Positions 46,262 through 56,454 of a DNA stretch of 64,000 nt are shown here, in pieces. The notes below the pieces were generated by a model that was not told the origin of the DNA, searched no databases, and saw nothing but the letters and a program-made list of their open reading frames with translations. The translations under genes were made by a program, and so were the position numbers. Numbering within the stretch: position 1 is the stretch's first letter; every line of letters starts with the position of its first letter. Origin of the DNA: Hyaloperonospora brassicae (lineage: Eukaryota > Oomycota > Peronosporomycetes > Peronosporales > Peronosporaceae); NCBI GenBank assembly GCA_947650285.1, contig CANTFL010001445.1:620001-684000 (forward strand), given 5' to 3'.

Positions 46262-46707
46262 TGTAACGGGGCCACCTTGTGCCAATTCAACACAATGTTG
46301 TGTGCACAAGACGTCACGGACACGTGGAGTGAGGAAGCGCAGCGAATTAGGCAAAACTCGAAAGGTTTGTCGAAGTAAAAAAGTAGAACTGTATTTAATA
46401 CAGTTATATTTTCTAATCAACCATCTTTGTCTTGAGATAACTATATTAAACTTCAATCTCCTATGTGAGTTTCTTGCTCACCACCCATTGCGCGTGTCCC
46501 ATTAGTGATTGGTGGTTATTCTGGTTGATGTACCATGAACATCAACCATCAACTGGAGCAACCCATCAAAGAAATATTAATTCCCTCAAGGGTCATCATC
46601 CTTCAGCCTTACTCCTTACGAGTAATGTCAATTGAATAGTATAGAAAAATATCATGTTCGAAATTGATGCAAATATTTTAATTTTATGGAACGGGCTTAC
46701 CCCGTAA
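46262..46707 (-). repeat. LTR, family B-like, minus orientation
   Basis: On the minus strand it starts near 46707 (TTACGGGGTAAGCCCG) and ends CCCCGTTACA at 46262. It contains the perfect palindrome AACTGTATTTAATACAGTT. It is the 3' LTR of the remnant to its right. Confidence 0.8.
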
Positions 46708-47270
46708 GCCCCTTCAGTCACACCAGTAAGTGATTTGATTGGTTAGTGACAATATTAGCACCGTTGGGTTGCTCCGTGGGGAAGAGAGCACTTGTTGGTG
46801 TTACCCAACGCATTTAGCCATTCTTCGCATGACGAGTTCGTCCATGCGCTGCGCGAACAAGGCCGCCAGTAAAGAGGCTGCACGGATGCGTGCAGCTGGA
46901 GAATAAGATGTCCAAGACTCAGCGGCACATGTCAAGTCACCTGCTGCTGCCAGTAAGCAGCCTGCGACTCTCGTAGTTGCAGATACACGTGGTCATCGAC
47001 GTGCTCCTCCTTCACCCGAAGCTTCGGATACGGGAGGTAGTCCCATGGACCGAGATCCTGAGATAGAGGTGGTCTATTCGGGCGACTTGGATAATTTTTC
47101 CGACTCGAAGCAGTGTACAAGTCCAACCGAAAGGTTGCGGGACCGACGACTGACGCGCCTCCCGGTAGTCTCGATAAAGACATGCGCCATGCGATTTTCT
47201 GTTTATCCGACGAGCCTTTGATCTCGTCGCCGGGATCGAACCGATCGCGCTAGTATTCGTACGAGGCGAG
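46708..47270 (-). mobile_element. 3' fragment of a minus-strand gypsy element, cut by E4
   Basis: Sequence between the LTR and 47270 corresponds to the region between the antisense gene and the 3' LTR of element R, including GCATGACGAGTTCGTC. It ends abruptly at the 5' LTR of E4, which inserted into it or recombined with it. Confidence 0.75.
46829..47252 (+). pseudogene. N-terminal fragment of a third aORF lineage
   Basis: ATG at 46829 (MTSSSMRCANKAASKEA), as in R (MTSSSMRCTKKAVYEA); in-frame TAA soon after; then PEIEVVYSGDLD, matching IEVIYSGESD of the other copies, and after a frameshift SLDKDMRHAIFCLSDE, matching SLDKTLRHDLFGSSEE. A separate, diverged lineage of the same antisense gene. 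Confidence 0.65.
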
Positions 47271-47663
47271 TGTATCGGGGCAGCCCGTTACATGGAATTG
47301 TCGCTTTTAAGAAAGAATGACAATAAATAAAATTGATTGAATATTCTTTTAACAATATCACCGATAATGGTGATATTGGAGAAGCGACCAAAGGATCTGC
47401 TCATTGGTTGATATCTTGATGATATCAACCCACCAATTGCCGCAAGACGCACGCAATGAGTGGTGACGAGACGTCACCATACACTCAGTTATATTAACAT
47501 AATTAAGTCAGGTTAAACAGAGAGACAGTAACAAAAAGACTTTATTATATTAATATAACAGGTATACTTTTTCCTTATCCTACGCTTCCTCGCTTGCCTT
47601 GTGTACGCTTGTAGAGGTACGATACCCTTGCGTTATGTTTACGCAAGGGTGTGCCCCGTTACA
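47271..47663 (+). repeat. 5' LTR of E4 (393 bp)
   Basis: TGTATCGGGGCAGCCCG...CCCCGTTACA. Start carries one change (TGTATC for TGTAAC). The 3' portion shares GCTTGTAGAGGTACG with the E3 5' LTR; the 5' portion is closer to the E5 LTR. Confidence 0.93.
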
Positions 47664-47665
47664 CC

Positions 47666-47681
47666 TGGTAGCACTTTGTAG
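47666..47681 (+). other. Primer binding site of E4
   Basis: TGGTAGCACTTTGTAG, two bases after the LTR. See 10261 for the tRNA inference. Confidence 0.75.
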
Positions 47682-47707
47682 TCCTTCCAAGGACCACAGC
47701 ATCCAAC

Positions 47708-48862
47708 ATGAACATGTTGGATGGTGAAGAGACCTTTCACGCCACGCGTGAAGGGTTCAACCATTTGAGTGACATCGAATGGAGTGCGGTAGAACGAATG
47801 AGTTCTACCGTAGGTGAGTTCGCCATTAGCGCCATGTTGGAGTCTCTAGACAGAGACCAACAACATGCCGCTATAGCCAGGTTCATCCAAAGTGAGCTTG
47901 TCGCCGAAAGGGAGAAAGTAGCCTTGCTTCACCAGCAAGACTCTCAACAGGCCGAGTAGTTGAGAGAACTCGGTGCTCAACAGACAGAGATGTTGAGACA
48001 GCAGCAATTCCATGCTGCTGTAGGTGGGACGGCACATGGGCGTCGTCCCGAAGTCATGAAAGTTGACATCTCCAAGTAGAGTGGAGTCCCGGAGGACTCT
48101 CTGTTACTGTGGTTTATCGAACTCGACAGAGCCTTAAGGGCTCGTCGCGTCAAAGATGAGCAAATGAAACTCACATTTGCTCAAACCCACTTGGAAGGAC
48201 GTGCCAAAACTTGGTCTCTGGGGCTCGAGCGTAGCGACCCAAATGTGTTTAGGTCGCTAGATGACTTCAAGTCCCGGCTCAGACACACGTTTGAGCCGCC
48301 ACGAGCTGAGTTCAGGGATCGTTCTGAGCTCCTGAAACCTAAGCAGGGCAAGTGTGATGTGCACGCTTACGCACAACATATACAACTCCTTGCGAGTAGT
48401 ATAACTGCTAACCCAGTCCATTAACACACGTTGATTGCGGTGTTCATGCAAGGGCTCGCAGAAGGGCCCGTCAGGAGCTATCTGTTCCGCCTTGAGCTGA
48501 ATACGCTTGAAGAAGCGATATCAGTCGCGGAACAGGAAGACTTAAGCATGAGACAGGCTCACTCTAGCTCAAACTCTTATCGTCCACCGAGACGACAAGA
48601 GATCGGAGTTCCAGAACCAATGGACCTCTTCTATGTTGAGAGCGAGAGACCTCGCTCTTCAAACAACAAGCGATTGCACAAGTGCAATCGCTGCCAGAAG
48701 TTAGGGCACTACGCTTACGAGTGTAGTGCTCCACGCCCAGTACCAAACAGTACTGAGCGAAATGGACGACCATTCGCCAAGAAGGGCAATGTGCGTGGGT
48801 CCAGCGCTGTTGCGAAGCCGCAACAGCGAGACGGACCATCAAAAAATGGACGGGGTCAGTAG
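47708..48862 (+). pseudogene. gag: E4 gag
   Basis: ATG 47708 (MNMLDGEETFHATREGF). Stops: TAG 47957-47959 (shared with E3), TAG near 48079 (shared with E5), TAA near 48422. The capsid-like part (LTFAQTHLEGRAKTWSLGLE, DFKSRLRHTFEPPRAEF) is followed by the CCHC knuckle CNRCQKLGHYAYEC and a basic tail ending GRGQ-TAG at 48860-48862. One frame apart from these stops and one shift near 48150. Confidence 0.87.
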
Positions 48863-48881
48863 GGGCGGAGCGCCCTACTGA
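48841..48881 (+). promoter_or_regulatory. -1 programmed frameshift signal between gag and pol (E4)
   Basis: In the gag frame the codons read TCA AAA AAT, which is the slippery heptamer A AAA AAT (48841-48847). An 8-nt spacer (48848-48855) precedes a stem with arms TCAGTAGGG (48856-48864) and CCCTACTGA (48873-48881), extendable inward by GCG/CGC with one bulged G. The gag stop TAG is inside the first arm. The -1 frame continues as KKWTGSVGAERPTDPAT into the protease. Heptamer, spacer length and structure all fit known -1 sites. Family B copies (L, R) read TCA AAA TAT and lack it. Confidence 0.78.
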
Positions 48882-49806
48882 TCCAGCAACCTCAAGAGAA
48901 TTTGCGAATCTCTTGACAAAAGTTGCTCCAGATACACAATCATTGTGTGTCTCTGCACCTGGTGATGACTTTTTGCTCATCACCTTGAAGTTGGAAGCGA
49001 AAAATGAGTTGTCGCTTCGTGCTCTTGTAGACTGTGGTGCGTCGAACAAGTTTGTTCGTCGCCAGTCACTAGAGGCTGCAAGGATCAAGTTCGTTGAGCG
49101 CGACATTCCCCTCACGAGAATGACGGTGCGCCTTGCAATAGGCGCATCGATTACCGTTGAGAAACGTGTAGTAGGAATCCACTACAAGTTAGAGGGCGAA
49201 CAGTACGATGATGACTTCATCGTACTAGATCTGGATGACAAATTTGATGTCATCCTGGGATTACCTTGGCTCATAAGGTACGAGCCAAGGGTGAGCTGGC
49301 AGCATCGATACGTGAAGATGCCTGCCACTTGTTCATCAGATGGCCATCTGATGAACATCTTGGAGCGTCCACAAGCGTGTGGATGTTCTGCGAGTGAGTG
49401 CGATGGCCTCACTTGCGGTACGGTCGTTAGCACGGCTGCACAAGATCACAGTGTAGTTGATCACTACACTGTGGAGCAAGCTCCCGGCGGCTGTACAGGA
49501 GTACAGGCTGCGCAGAAGGTCCACCACTCGAATAAGTCGAGTGGACTGGGACGTGGATGTACGCCTGGCGGGAGACATCATAGCAAGAGTAAACCGGTTG
49601 CCCACAAGCGGCAACACGGATATCCTAGGTCGACTGGAGAGTCGACCGTAGAGGATCGGTCCCTGACTGTGTTTGCACAGCCACAGTCAGAAGACGTCGA
49701 GGGAATAATTCCCCACGTACTTGAGGAAGGAATTCCTCAAGAGTCACTTGCTGAAGGATTAGGCCTTCAGCAACCTGTGGAACGAAGTTCCCAGGAAGTA
49801 ATTTGA
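48863..49806 (+). CDS. pol: E4 aspartic protease (start of pol)
   Basis: As in E3: LVDCGASNKFVRR active site and DKFDVILGLPWLIRYEP. The frame is open from the gag overlap, with no ATG, to a TGA at 49804-49806 (QEVI-stop). Domain intact; it could only be made through frameshifting on gag, whose stops block it here. Confidence 0.85.
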
Positions 49807-49810
49807 GACG

Positions 49811-51397
49811 TTGAAAGTCTTGGTTAAGGACGGATCAAGCGTAGGCGCTTATACGCTTGATCTGATTGTGCCTCCGAAGTTGACTTCGGAGATAACTCAG
49901 TTGCCAACGGTAGAACAAAAGCGGTTCTTGCGTGATCTGCGTAGTGGCAAAGTCAAGCAGATCTGCATACTCGTCACAGAGGATGAGTATGTGGCCGATA
50001 TTCGGTCGGCAACAGTATTTGCTAAGAACGAACGGGTTCTCAGCAGCTCATCGATGGACGAAAGTGTCCTCGATGAGAAGACTCGGATTGAGCGATACAC
50101 GTCTCAATCCTGGGAGTCACTTCAGGTAAATCCTTTGTACAAGGATTTGATCGAATTCAGGGATGTGTTCTCTGAATCCGTAGCTTGCGAGTTGCCTAAG
50201 GATAAAGGCACTCGACACGAGATCGAGCTCAAACCGGGCTCGAAGTATTTTGTCATGAAGCAGTGGCCACTGCCTCGTGAACAAGTACTAGCGATCGACA
50301 AGTTCTTTACTAATCGCATAGCGGCAAGTCATATGTGGGAATCAACGTCCCCTCACAGCTCTCCGATCTTCTGTGTGCGAAAAGCCACAAGAGGATGACG
50401 GATAGTGCACGCATTCAACAAGTTGATTGCTGCAACGGTACCGGCTCAGACGCCGATACCGAGAAAGGACGTGATCATCGATGGTATGTCAATGAGTACC
50501 ATCTTTTTGTCCATGGATATGATGGATGGCTTCTATCCGATCCTCATGCGTAAACGGGACATCGCGTACACAGCAGTGAGCACTTCCAGCGGTATGCTGT
50601 GGGAGTGGCTAGTGATGCCACATGAACTGAGAAATGCCCCTGCAACGTTCAACAGATGTGTTACAAATCTGATGAGACCGGTGCGTGATTTCGCACCGAG
50701 GTATTTTATCGATGTGTTCGTCCATCGTCGGGATATGTACGAAAAGACGGACGTTGAAGTTCATAGAACTCACGTCCGTAAGGTCCTTCAACTTATGCGC
50801 AAGCATAAGTTGTACGCCAACCTCAAGAAGTGTATTTTTGCGGCTAGCGAAATACCACTTCTTGGGTGCATCGTGGGTAAACACGGCGTACGCTCCGACC
50901 CCGAGAAGATCAAGGCGATCACCGACTGGCCAGTGCCAGTCGATGTCAAGGAACTAAGGAAGTTCCTTGGACTAGCGGCGTACTTGCATAAGTACTCTCG
51001 TCACTACGCCGAGATGACTGATCGTCTTTCTTGCTTGCTCAAGAAAGATGTCGAATGGTCATGGAACGCTGAGTGCCAGCGTTCCTTTGAGGGTATCAAA
51101 CAAAACTTGATGCAATCGCCGATATTGGCGATTGCAGATCAGGACAGACCATTTCATGTGGTCTGTGACACCAGCAATTTTGCAATCGGCTGTGCGTTAA
51201 TGCAGTTCGACACAGATGGCGCAGAGAGCGTCGTCTGTTATCAGTCGCGTCAGCTGCAAGCAGCTGAGCGCAATCACCCAGTACATGACGAGGAACTCCT
51301 TGCCATGAAGTACGCACTGGCTAAGTTTCGCGTCTATCTATTGGGAGATAGACCTTCATCGTGTATACCGACCATGCGTCACTACGCACGGCCGTAA
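49811..51397 (+). pseudogene. pol: E4 linker, reverse transcriptase, RNase H
   Basis: One frame, split only by TGA 50396-50398 between linker and RT. RT box at 50702-50713 is YFID (inactive). RNase H part CDTSNFAIGCALMQFD and DEELLAMKYALAKFRVYLLGDR; frame ends at 51397 after the shared frameshift in the YTDHASL segment. In RNase H this copy resembles E5, not E3. Confidence 0.88.
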
Positions 51398-51428
51398 ACA
51401 GCCCACACCTCTCGCAAAGAATGGTGAG

Positions 51429-51656
51429 GTGGCTGTCTTTTCTCGCGGGGTACAATTATCCGTCAAATACAAGCCAGGACGACTTATAGTCGTCGCTGAT
51501 GCGCTTTTGCGCGGCCCTGATTTCGAGATGGGCGCGCAATCCAACAGTGGGGACACGCCAATTGTAGCGACACTTGCATCCAGTGTCTCGTCTTCAATGC
51601 TACTTGACGACACGGAAGAAAGTTCTACGCGGCAGATAAGGATATTCTGCGCTTAA
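51429..51656 (+). pseudogene. pol: E4 RNase H tail and RNase H-integrase spacer
   Basis: LSVKYKPGRLIVVADALL continues RNase H; a single-base loss just before it (AGYNY...) is shared with L, R, E3 and E5. Ends at TAA near 51655. Confidence 0.75.
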
Positions 51657-51688
51657 TCGATCATCTGGTGAATCCAGCTTGTAAATAA

Positions 51689-53246
51689 TTGAAAGATTTA
51701 CCGGCTTTGTACCGATCCTCTTCATATCGATACACAACGCGTAATGGACTGTTATACTATGCAGCCGTTGACGGTGACACGCCTCGTGTCGTCGTCCCCA
51801 CTCATCATGATTTGCGTTTACGCATCATGTATGAGTGTCAAGATGCCCCAACAGGCGGGCATCGTGGTAGAGAAAAGACCTACCTCACGGTAAGTCGTGG
51901 CTTTAATTGGCCACGCCAGTATCAGTTTGTCCGCAAGTGCATACGTGCTTGCGAGGTTTGTCAACGGGTGAAACCTAGTCCTTCATACCGTGCGCCATTA
52001 CAGCTTCTGCCTGTTCCGACAGAGTGCTGGCAGTCCGTTTCAATGGACTTCGTCTTCGGGTTTCCCGCAGAAGACCACAAGAATACCATTATTCTTGTTT
52101 TCGTTGATCGGGTCAGCAAGATGGTGCATCTTTCTGCAGTGACCGAGTCCATAACGGCACCCGGTTGTGCTCGTGTCTTTCTAGACACGATCTTCCAACT
52201 CCACGGGTTGCCCCGTGAACTCGTATCCGACCATGACCCTCGGTTCACGGCGGCATTTTGGCAACCCGTGTTCCGTTCTCTCGGAACACGATAGAAGATG
52301 TCCACTTCTGACCATCCCGAAACAGATGGTCAGACGGAACGTGCGAACCGTGTCCTCGAAGAGATCCTTCGAGGATATGTCCACTCGTTTCCGAGTTGGA
52401 GCGAATTCCTACCCATGATGGAATTCGCCATCAATAATTCGGTGTATGCTTCCACCCAGCACACACCGTTTTACGTGAATGGCCTACACCATCCACGTGT
52501 GCCCACCTTTCTAGAGTGTGACTCTTGGATAAGGGGGAGGGACTCGCTCGAGCAAAAACCGTCTTGGCTCTTGCTCATCACGTGTCGACAATGTCGACAT
52601 CGATGAAGAACACCGCAATAATAGCGACAACGCTATTATTGATTCGGATGATGATGATGCTGCTGGTATATTCAGCATCGTCAACGATTATTCCAGCGAG
52701 GAAGAAGACAACCTCGCTGAAGAAGAGAACAATCTATTAGCAGTGCGCACGAAGCGCACTGAAAGACAAAACAAAGAGTCAGCAGAGAACTTCCTGCTGA
52801 CTCGAGAGGCGGTTGTCCGTTTCGTTCAGGACTCCATCGCGAATGCTGTGGACCGCCAGATACGGAACGCAGACAAGAATGGACGAGCAAATGTTCTTTC
52901 ACTTAAAGATAATGACCTAGTACTACTGTCTACGGTAAACTTACCTGTACATGCAGTTACTAGTGTCGGCAGTAGTAAACTACTGCCGAAATACGTTGGG
53001 CCATTTCGAGTGTTGCATCGCAAGGGCAATGCATACACACTCGAATTGCCACGTAAGATGCGCACGCATCCTACGTTTTACGTGGGGAGGCTCAGTCCGT
53101 ACTGTCAGTACGAGCCTTCTTCTTCCGATGAAGATAGACCCCACGTTCAAGAACATCCATCAAGTTCTTGCGCTCGCGCTCCAGACGATCCGTCTGGACG
53201 CGCAGATATGATACCTCGGAACTCAACCGAGATATCTCCCCGCTAG
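51689..53246 (+). pseudogene. pol: E4 integrase
   Basis: Zinc domain (HH with CEVCQR), first Asp (SMDFVFGFPAEDH) and second Asp (SDHDPRF) are intact; a TAG at 52292-52294 (LGTR-stop-KMSTSD) precedes DGQTERAN, in the same frame. A frameshift near 52540-52740 follows, then the GPY/F part 52743-53246 (KYVGPFRVLHRKG) to a TAG in ISPR. Confidence 0.87.
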
Positions 53247-54698
53247 CTGTCGCCAGCTCCCCGAAAAGGGAGAGGACATCCCGCTCGACCTGAAGCTGCG
53301 CTGTGGCGTAATCGGCGCGGTCTCTCGCCCGATCAGCCTCGCTATCCTTGCGGTTCTTCCGCACGGCATCAGTCAAAGAGTAGCGCCGGTTGCGCTCGTG
53401 CTTCAATTCATCGCTCAATTTATCGATTGCGCGATCCATCTCGTAAGGGTCGAGATGGTGGGCCTGGAGTTCTGGAGGAGGTCTTTCCTCCTCCACCACA
53501 TTCTTTGGTGGATTCTCACGGTGATCAACGCTTTCTAGTGGAGCGTATCTTGAACCACCGTGACGATTCAGGATCAAGGACGAGCTACCTCGTCCAGTGG
53601 CGGGGGTATCCACCCTCTTGGAACAGCTGGGATCCCCGCTCTCAGCTGTTGATGGATGTTGGAGGTCTCGTCCGCCAATATGACGAGACCCATCCGATTG
53701 GTCCGAGGGACCATCGGTAAACACGCGCTTTTGGCGCTTGTAGATGGATTGCAAGTTTGTAATCGCGTCACGCATCTCCTCCGAGATGTGTGCCCTTCCC
53801 CAGGGCAAACTTAGGGAATACACGTCCCTATGTGCACGTTGCGAGTTGTCAGCACAACTCGCACAAGGGTCTCCCCACGTGAGGCATGGAATGCCGGCCT
53901 CACTCGACAAACAGTGCAACCGGTACCTTGCACCGGTTGGCGTTCGCTTTTCGAGCCTGAGGCGTGTCGCCTCAACTTTCTTGAGCCACCCTTCTCGTCC
54001 AAAATTCTTTACGTTTTGGACGAACGCGTTCCACGCAGCCAAAAGCGAGTTTTTGTCACGCTTTTGGTTGCCGTTGTACCATCGATGTCTAAGGAAGACA
54101 TCGAGATAAAGTCTTCCTCAGCGCGAAAGTTGCTCGCGCTGGGACTCAAGCCGTGAAGCTCAGTCGCATCGAATAAGGGTATTCGATGGTGTTGGCTTGT
54201 CTCGTGATGCAAGCTATCGATGAGCCGTTCGGGCAAACGCCACGGCTTCAGCTCATCACGCTTCACAGTGGTACCTTTGTTGGTACCACGGCGCCCAGAT
54301 TGACGATGGCTCGCGCTATCGTCATCACGCTCGTGCGAAGACGCACGAGCCGGCGGTGGTAAGGAATGATATTACTCACCACTCTGATCATCGTCATCAC
54401 TGCCGAACAGACTGTGATGCAAATCACGAGTCCGTTCGTTCGGCAGTGGACTTGGCGAATACTGAGGCGTCGCCGGTGAGCGAGACGCCTCTGGAGCATT
54501 GCCCGAGTTAGACACGTCTGGCTCGCCAGATTAGATGACCTCAAGGTCGGGGTCATCATGCGCACGCGGTGAGGTGCCGCGTGCACCTGCAGCACCTGTT
54601 GCTGCAGGCGAAGAAAGAGCAGCAGACGACAAATCGTCTGCTGCCGAGGCTGGCACAGCACCGGGCTGTGAAGGTCTTGAGTCACCTCGCATAGACAT
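53092..54698 (-). pseudogene. Antisense gene (aORF) of E4
   Basis: ATG at 54698, 128 bases from the 3' LTR. The C-terminal 316 codons (54042-53092) are open without a break, joining AAWNAFVQNVKNFG to the coiled coil and RKKKARTD end; this shows that the middle and C-terminal pieces seen in E1 and E3 are one protein. Upstream, the N-terminal frame runs directly into KRDELKPWRLPERLIDSL without the deletion found in E1 and E3, but has two nonsense changes (in LEVI-stop-SGEPD and QSGE-stop). A one-base loss at FRAEEDF breaks the middle. Combined, the copies point to a single ancestral frame of about 540 codons. Confidence 0.72.
53427..53720 (+). pseudogene. pol: E4 chromodomain
   Basis: RFLVERILNHRDD and YLVQWRGYPPSWNSW, closing RQYDETHP. 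Cut off from the integrase by the stop near 53244. It lies entirely opposite the antisense gene. Confidence 0.82.
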
Positions 54699-54825
54699 GT
54701 TAACTATGCGAGGTCAAGCAGAAAGTGAATGGAACGGACCCGACAAGTGCTCCCTGTCCCAATGGTGGCCAACGGGTGGCCGCCATATTTTCGATAGTCA
54801 CACAGTGACTATCAGTTAAGGGGGA

Positions 54826-55217
54826 TGTAACGGGGCAGCCCGTTACATGGAAATTGTCATTAAAGAAATAATGACAATAAAGAATATTAAGTTGAATATT
54901 ATTTAATCAATATCACCGATAGTGGTGATATTGGTGAAGTGACCAAATGGTCTGCTCATTGGTTGATATCTTGATGATATCAACCCACCAATCGCCTCAA
55001 GACGCGCGCAATGAGTGGTGACGAGACGTCACCATACACTCATTTAGATCAACATAATTAAGTCAGGTTAAACAGATAGACAGTAACAAAAGACTTAATT
55101 ATATTAATACAACAGTTTTACTTTTTCCCTTATCTACGCTTCCTCGTTTGTCTCGAGTACGTCTGTCGGGGTACAATACCCTTGCGTTAAGTTCACGCAA
55201 GGGTGTGCCCAGTTACA
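54826..55217 (+). repeat. 3' LTR of E4 (392 bp)
   Basis: TGTAACGGGGCAGCCCG...CCCAGTTACA, preceded by the purine run TTAAGGGGGA. Nearly identical to the 3' LTR of E3. Confidence 0.95.
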
Positions 55218-55251
55218 ACAATCAATCTTCAGCATCTCCAGCCACCTTTAG

Positions 55252-55270
55252 CTTCTTCTTCTTCTTCTTC
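55252..55270 (+). repeat. (CTT)n microsatellite
   Basis: About six CTT units between E4 and the solo LTR. Confidence 0.85.
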
Positions 55271-55293
55271 TCCCTGCATCAGCATACGTCCGT

Positions 55294-55705
55294 TGTAGCG
55301 GGGCACACCCTTGCGTGAACTTAACGCAAGGGTATCGTGCACCGACAAGCGTACACGAGGCAGCCGAGGAAGCGGTAGGTAAGACCGAGGCAACCCTGTC
55401 TTAGGGAAAAGTAGAACTATTGTATTAATATAATTAAGCCTTTAACCACTGTCTCTCTGTTTGACTTAACTTAATTATACTAATCTTACTGAATGTATGA
55501 CGACGTCTAATTACCACTTATTGCTTGCGTCTTGCGACGACTGGTGGGTTGATATCGTCAAGATATCAACCAATTAGCAGACTCTTGGGTCGACCCATCA
55601 ATATCACCACTAATGGCAATATTGTTAAAAAATATACAACATAATATTATTTATTGTTATTATCTATCAAATGACAATTTCCATGTAACGGGCTGCTCCG
55701 TTACA
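55294..55705 (-). repeat. Solo LTR, family A (412 bp), with target duplication
   Basis: Starts TGTAGCGGGG and ends CTCCGTTACA; TCCGT occurs on both sides (55289-55293 and 55706-55710). A single LTR with target duplication is the product of LTR-LTR recombination. Confidence 0.93.
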
Positions 55706-56353
55706 TCCGTGTTGTTCGAGACGATATCCACTGACTCGCAATAAAGACCGTTGGAATATATGCAACTGCACATCACGACAGCATACAAAGTCAGTCTCGT
55801 CTCCACAGATTCTAGCGGAGTCAATGACGCACCTTTTTAGACAACAGATCACGAGCAACAGAGCAGACGCCAATCGCTCCAATACCCAACAGACCAAGAG
55901 AGAACCCACCAGTGGCCATACCGGTCCCCTTTACATGAGGCACGAGCACCAGTGCGTCCAGTGCATCTCGTGTCACTTGTTTCGTCGATCAGCTATTGGC
56001 CATTTGCCATCGCCCGAGTGTCTCGACGCAGTCGCAGTGGCCCATACAGCCGAATCGTTCCACACTGTCAAGACGGCAGGCGCCTTTTGTTCCGTCTTCA
56101 GACGAGACCGCGGGCACGTTCAGCTACGCGTGGAGACCGTCGGGTGGCAGACGACTAACTGGAGCAGATAGGCGGACTGTGGTGCCACGCGGACGACTGG
56201 GGCGGCCACGGCGCGTCGCATCGCGGGGTCTCAGCGGGACAATGGGGTGTCCGATGGCCTGTCATGACCGAGTCGGCGGAAGGGAGAGCGCTGATTGGTG
56301 GAGGGGATGTACCAAACGAAGCGACGGACCATAGCGGTGCCGCCACAGAGGAA
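55706..56353. other. Degenerate low-copy DNA
   Basis: No gene is established. Fragments with coding-like composition exist on both strands; the best is listed at 55821-55988. Confidence 0.4.
55821..55988 (-). pseudogene. Possible C-terminal exon with one membrane segment
   Basis: A minus-strand frame ending in TGA at 55821-55823 reads TRDALDALVLVPHVKGTG, then a hydrophobic run rich in Gly, Leu and Ile (FSLGLLGIGAIG) and a basic end LLSKKVRH. It looks like a protein C-terminus, but upstream the frame is closed at 55989. Family unknown; weak call. Confidence 0.3.
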
Positions 56354-56454
56354 CAAATCCAGAAACCAGCAGTAGATTTGCGCAAAAGTCCTGAAACCAG
56401 CACCATTTCTGAGACGAGCCAACATAGAACACAGTTAATGTGAGCCACACCATT
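56354..56454 (+). repeat. Inverted pair, left arm (101 bp)
   Basis: Reverse complement of 57769-57869 at roughly 85-90% identity. Read on the plus strand it encodes IQKPAVDLRKSPETST and SETSQHRTQLM, nearly the same peptide as the minus strand of the right arm (IQKPALDLCKSPGTST, SETSQHRAQLM). Confidence 0.75.

Larger units (their letters stand above)
47271..55217 (+). mobile_element. Ty3/gypsy element E4 (family A)
   Basis: Complete LTR-to-LTR element. The flanks (GCGAG left, ACAAT right) do not form a target duplication, unlike E3. It is an inverted duplicate of E3, with matching 5' and matching 3' LTR types. Gag has several stops, pol has stops and indels; no part is likely functional. Confidence 0.93.

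Noticed and set aside
47266..55222. Target-site duplication for E4
   Set aside because: Flanks GCGAG and ACAAT do not match, so none is claimed.
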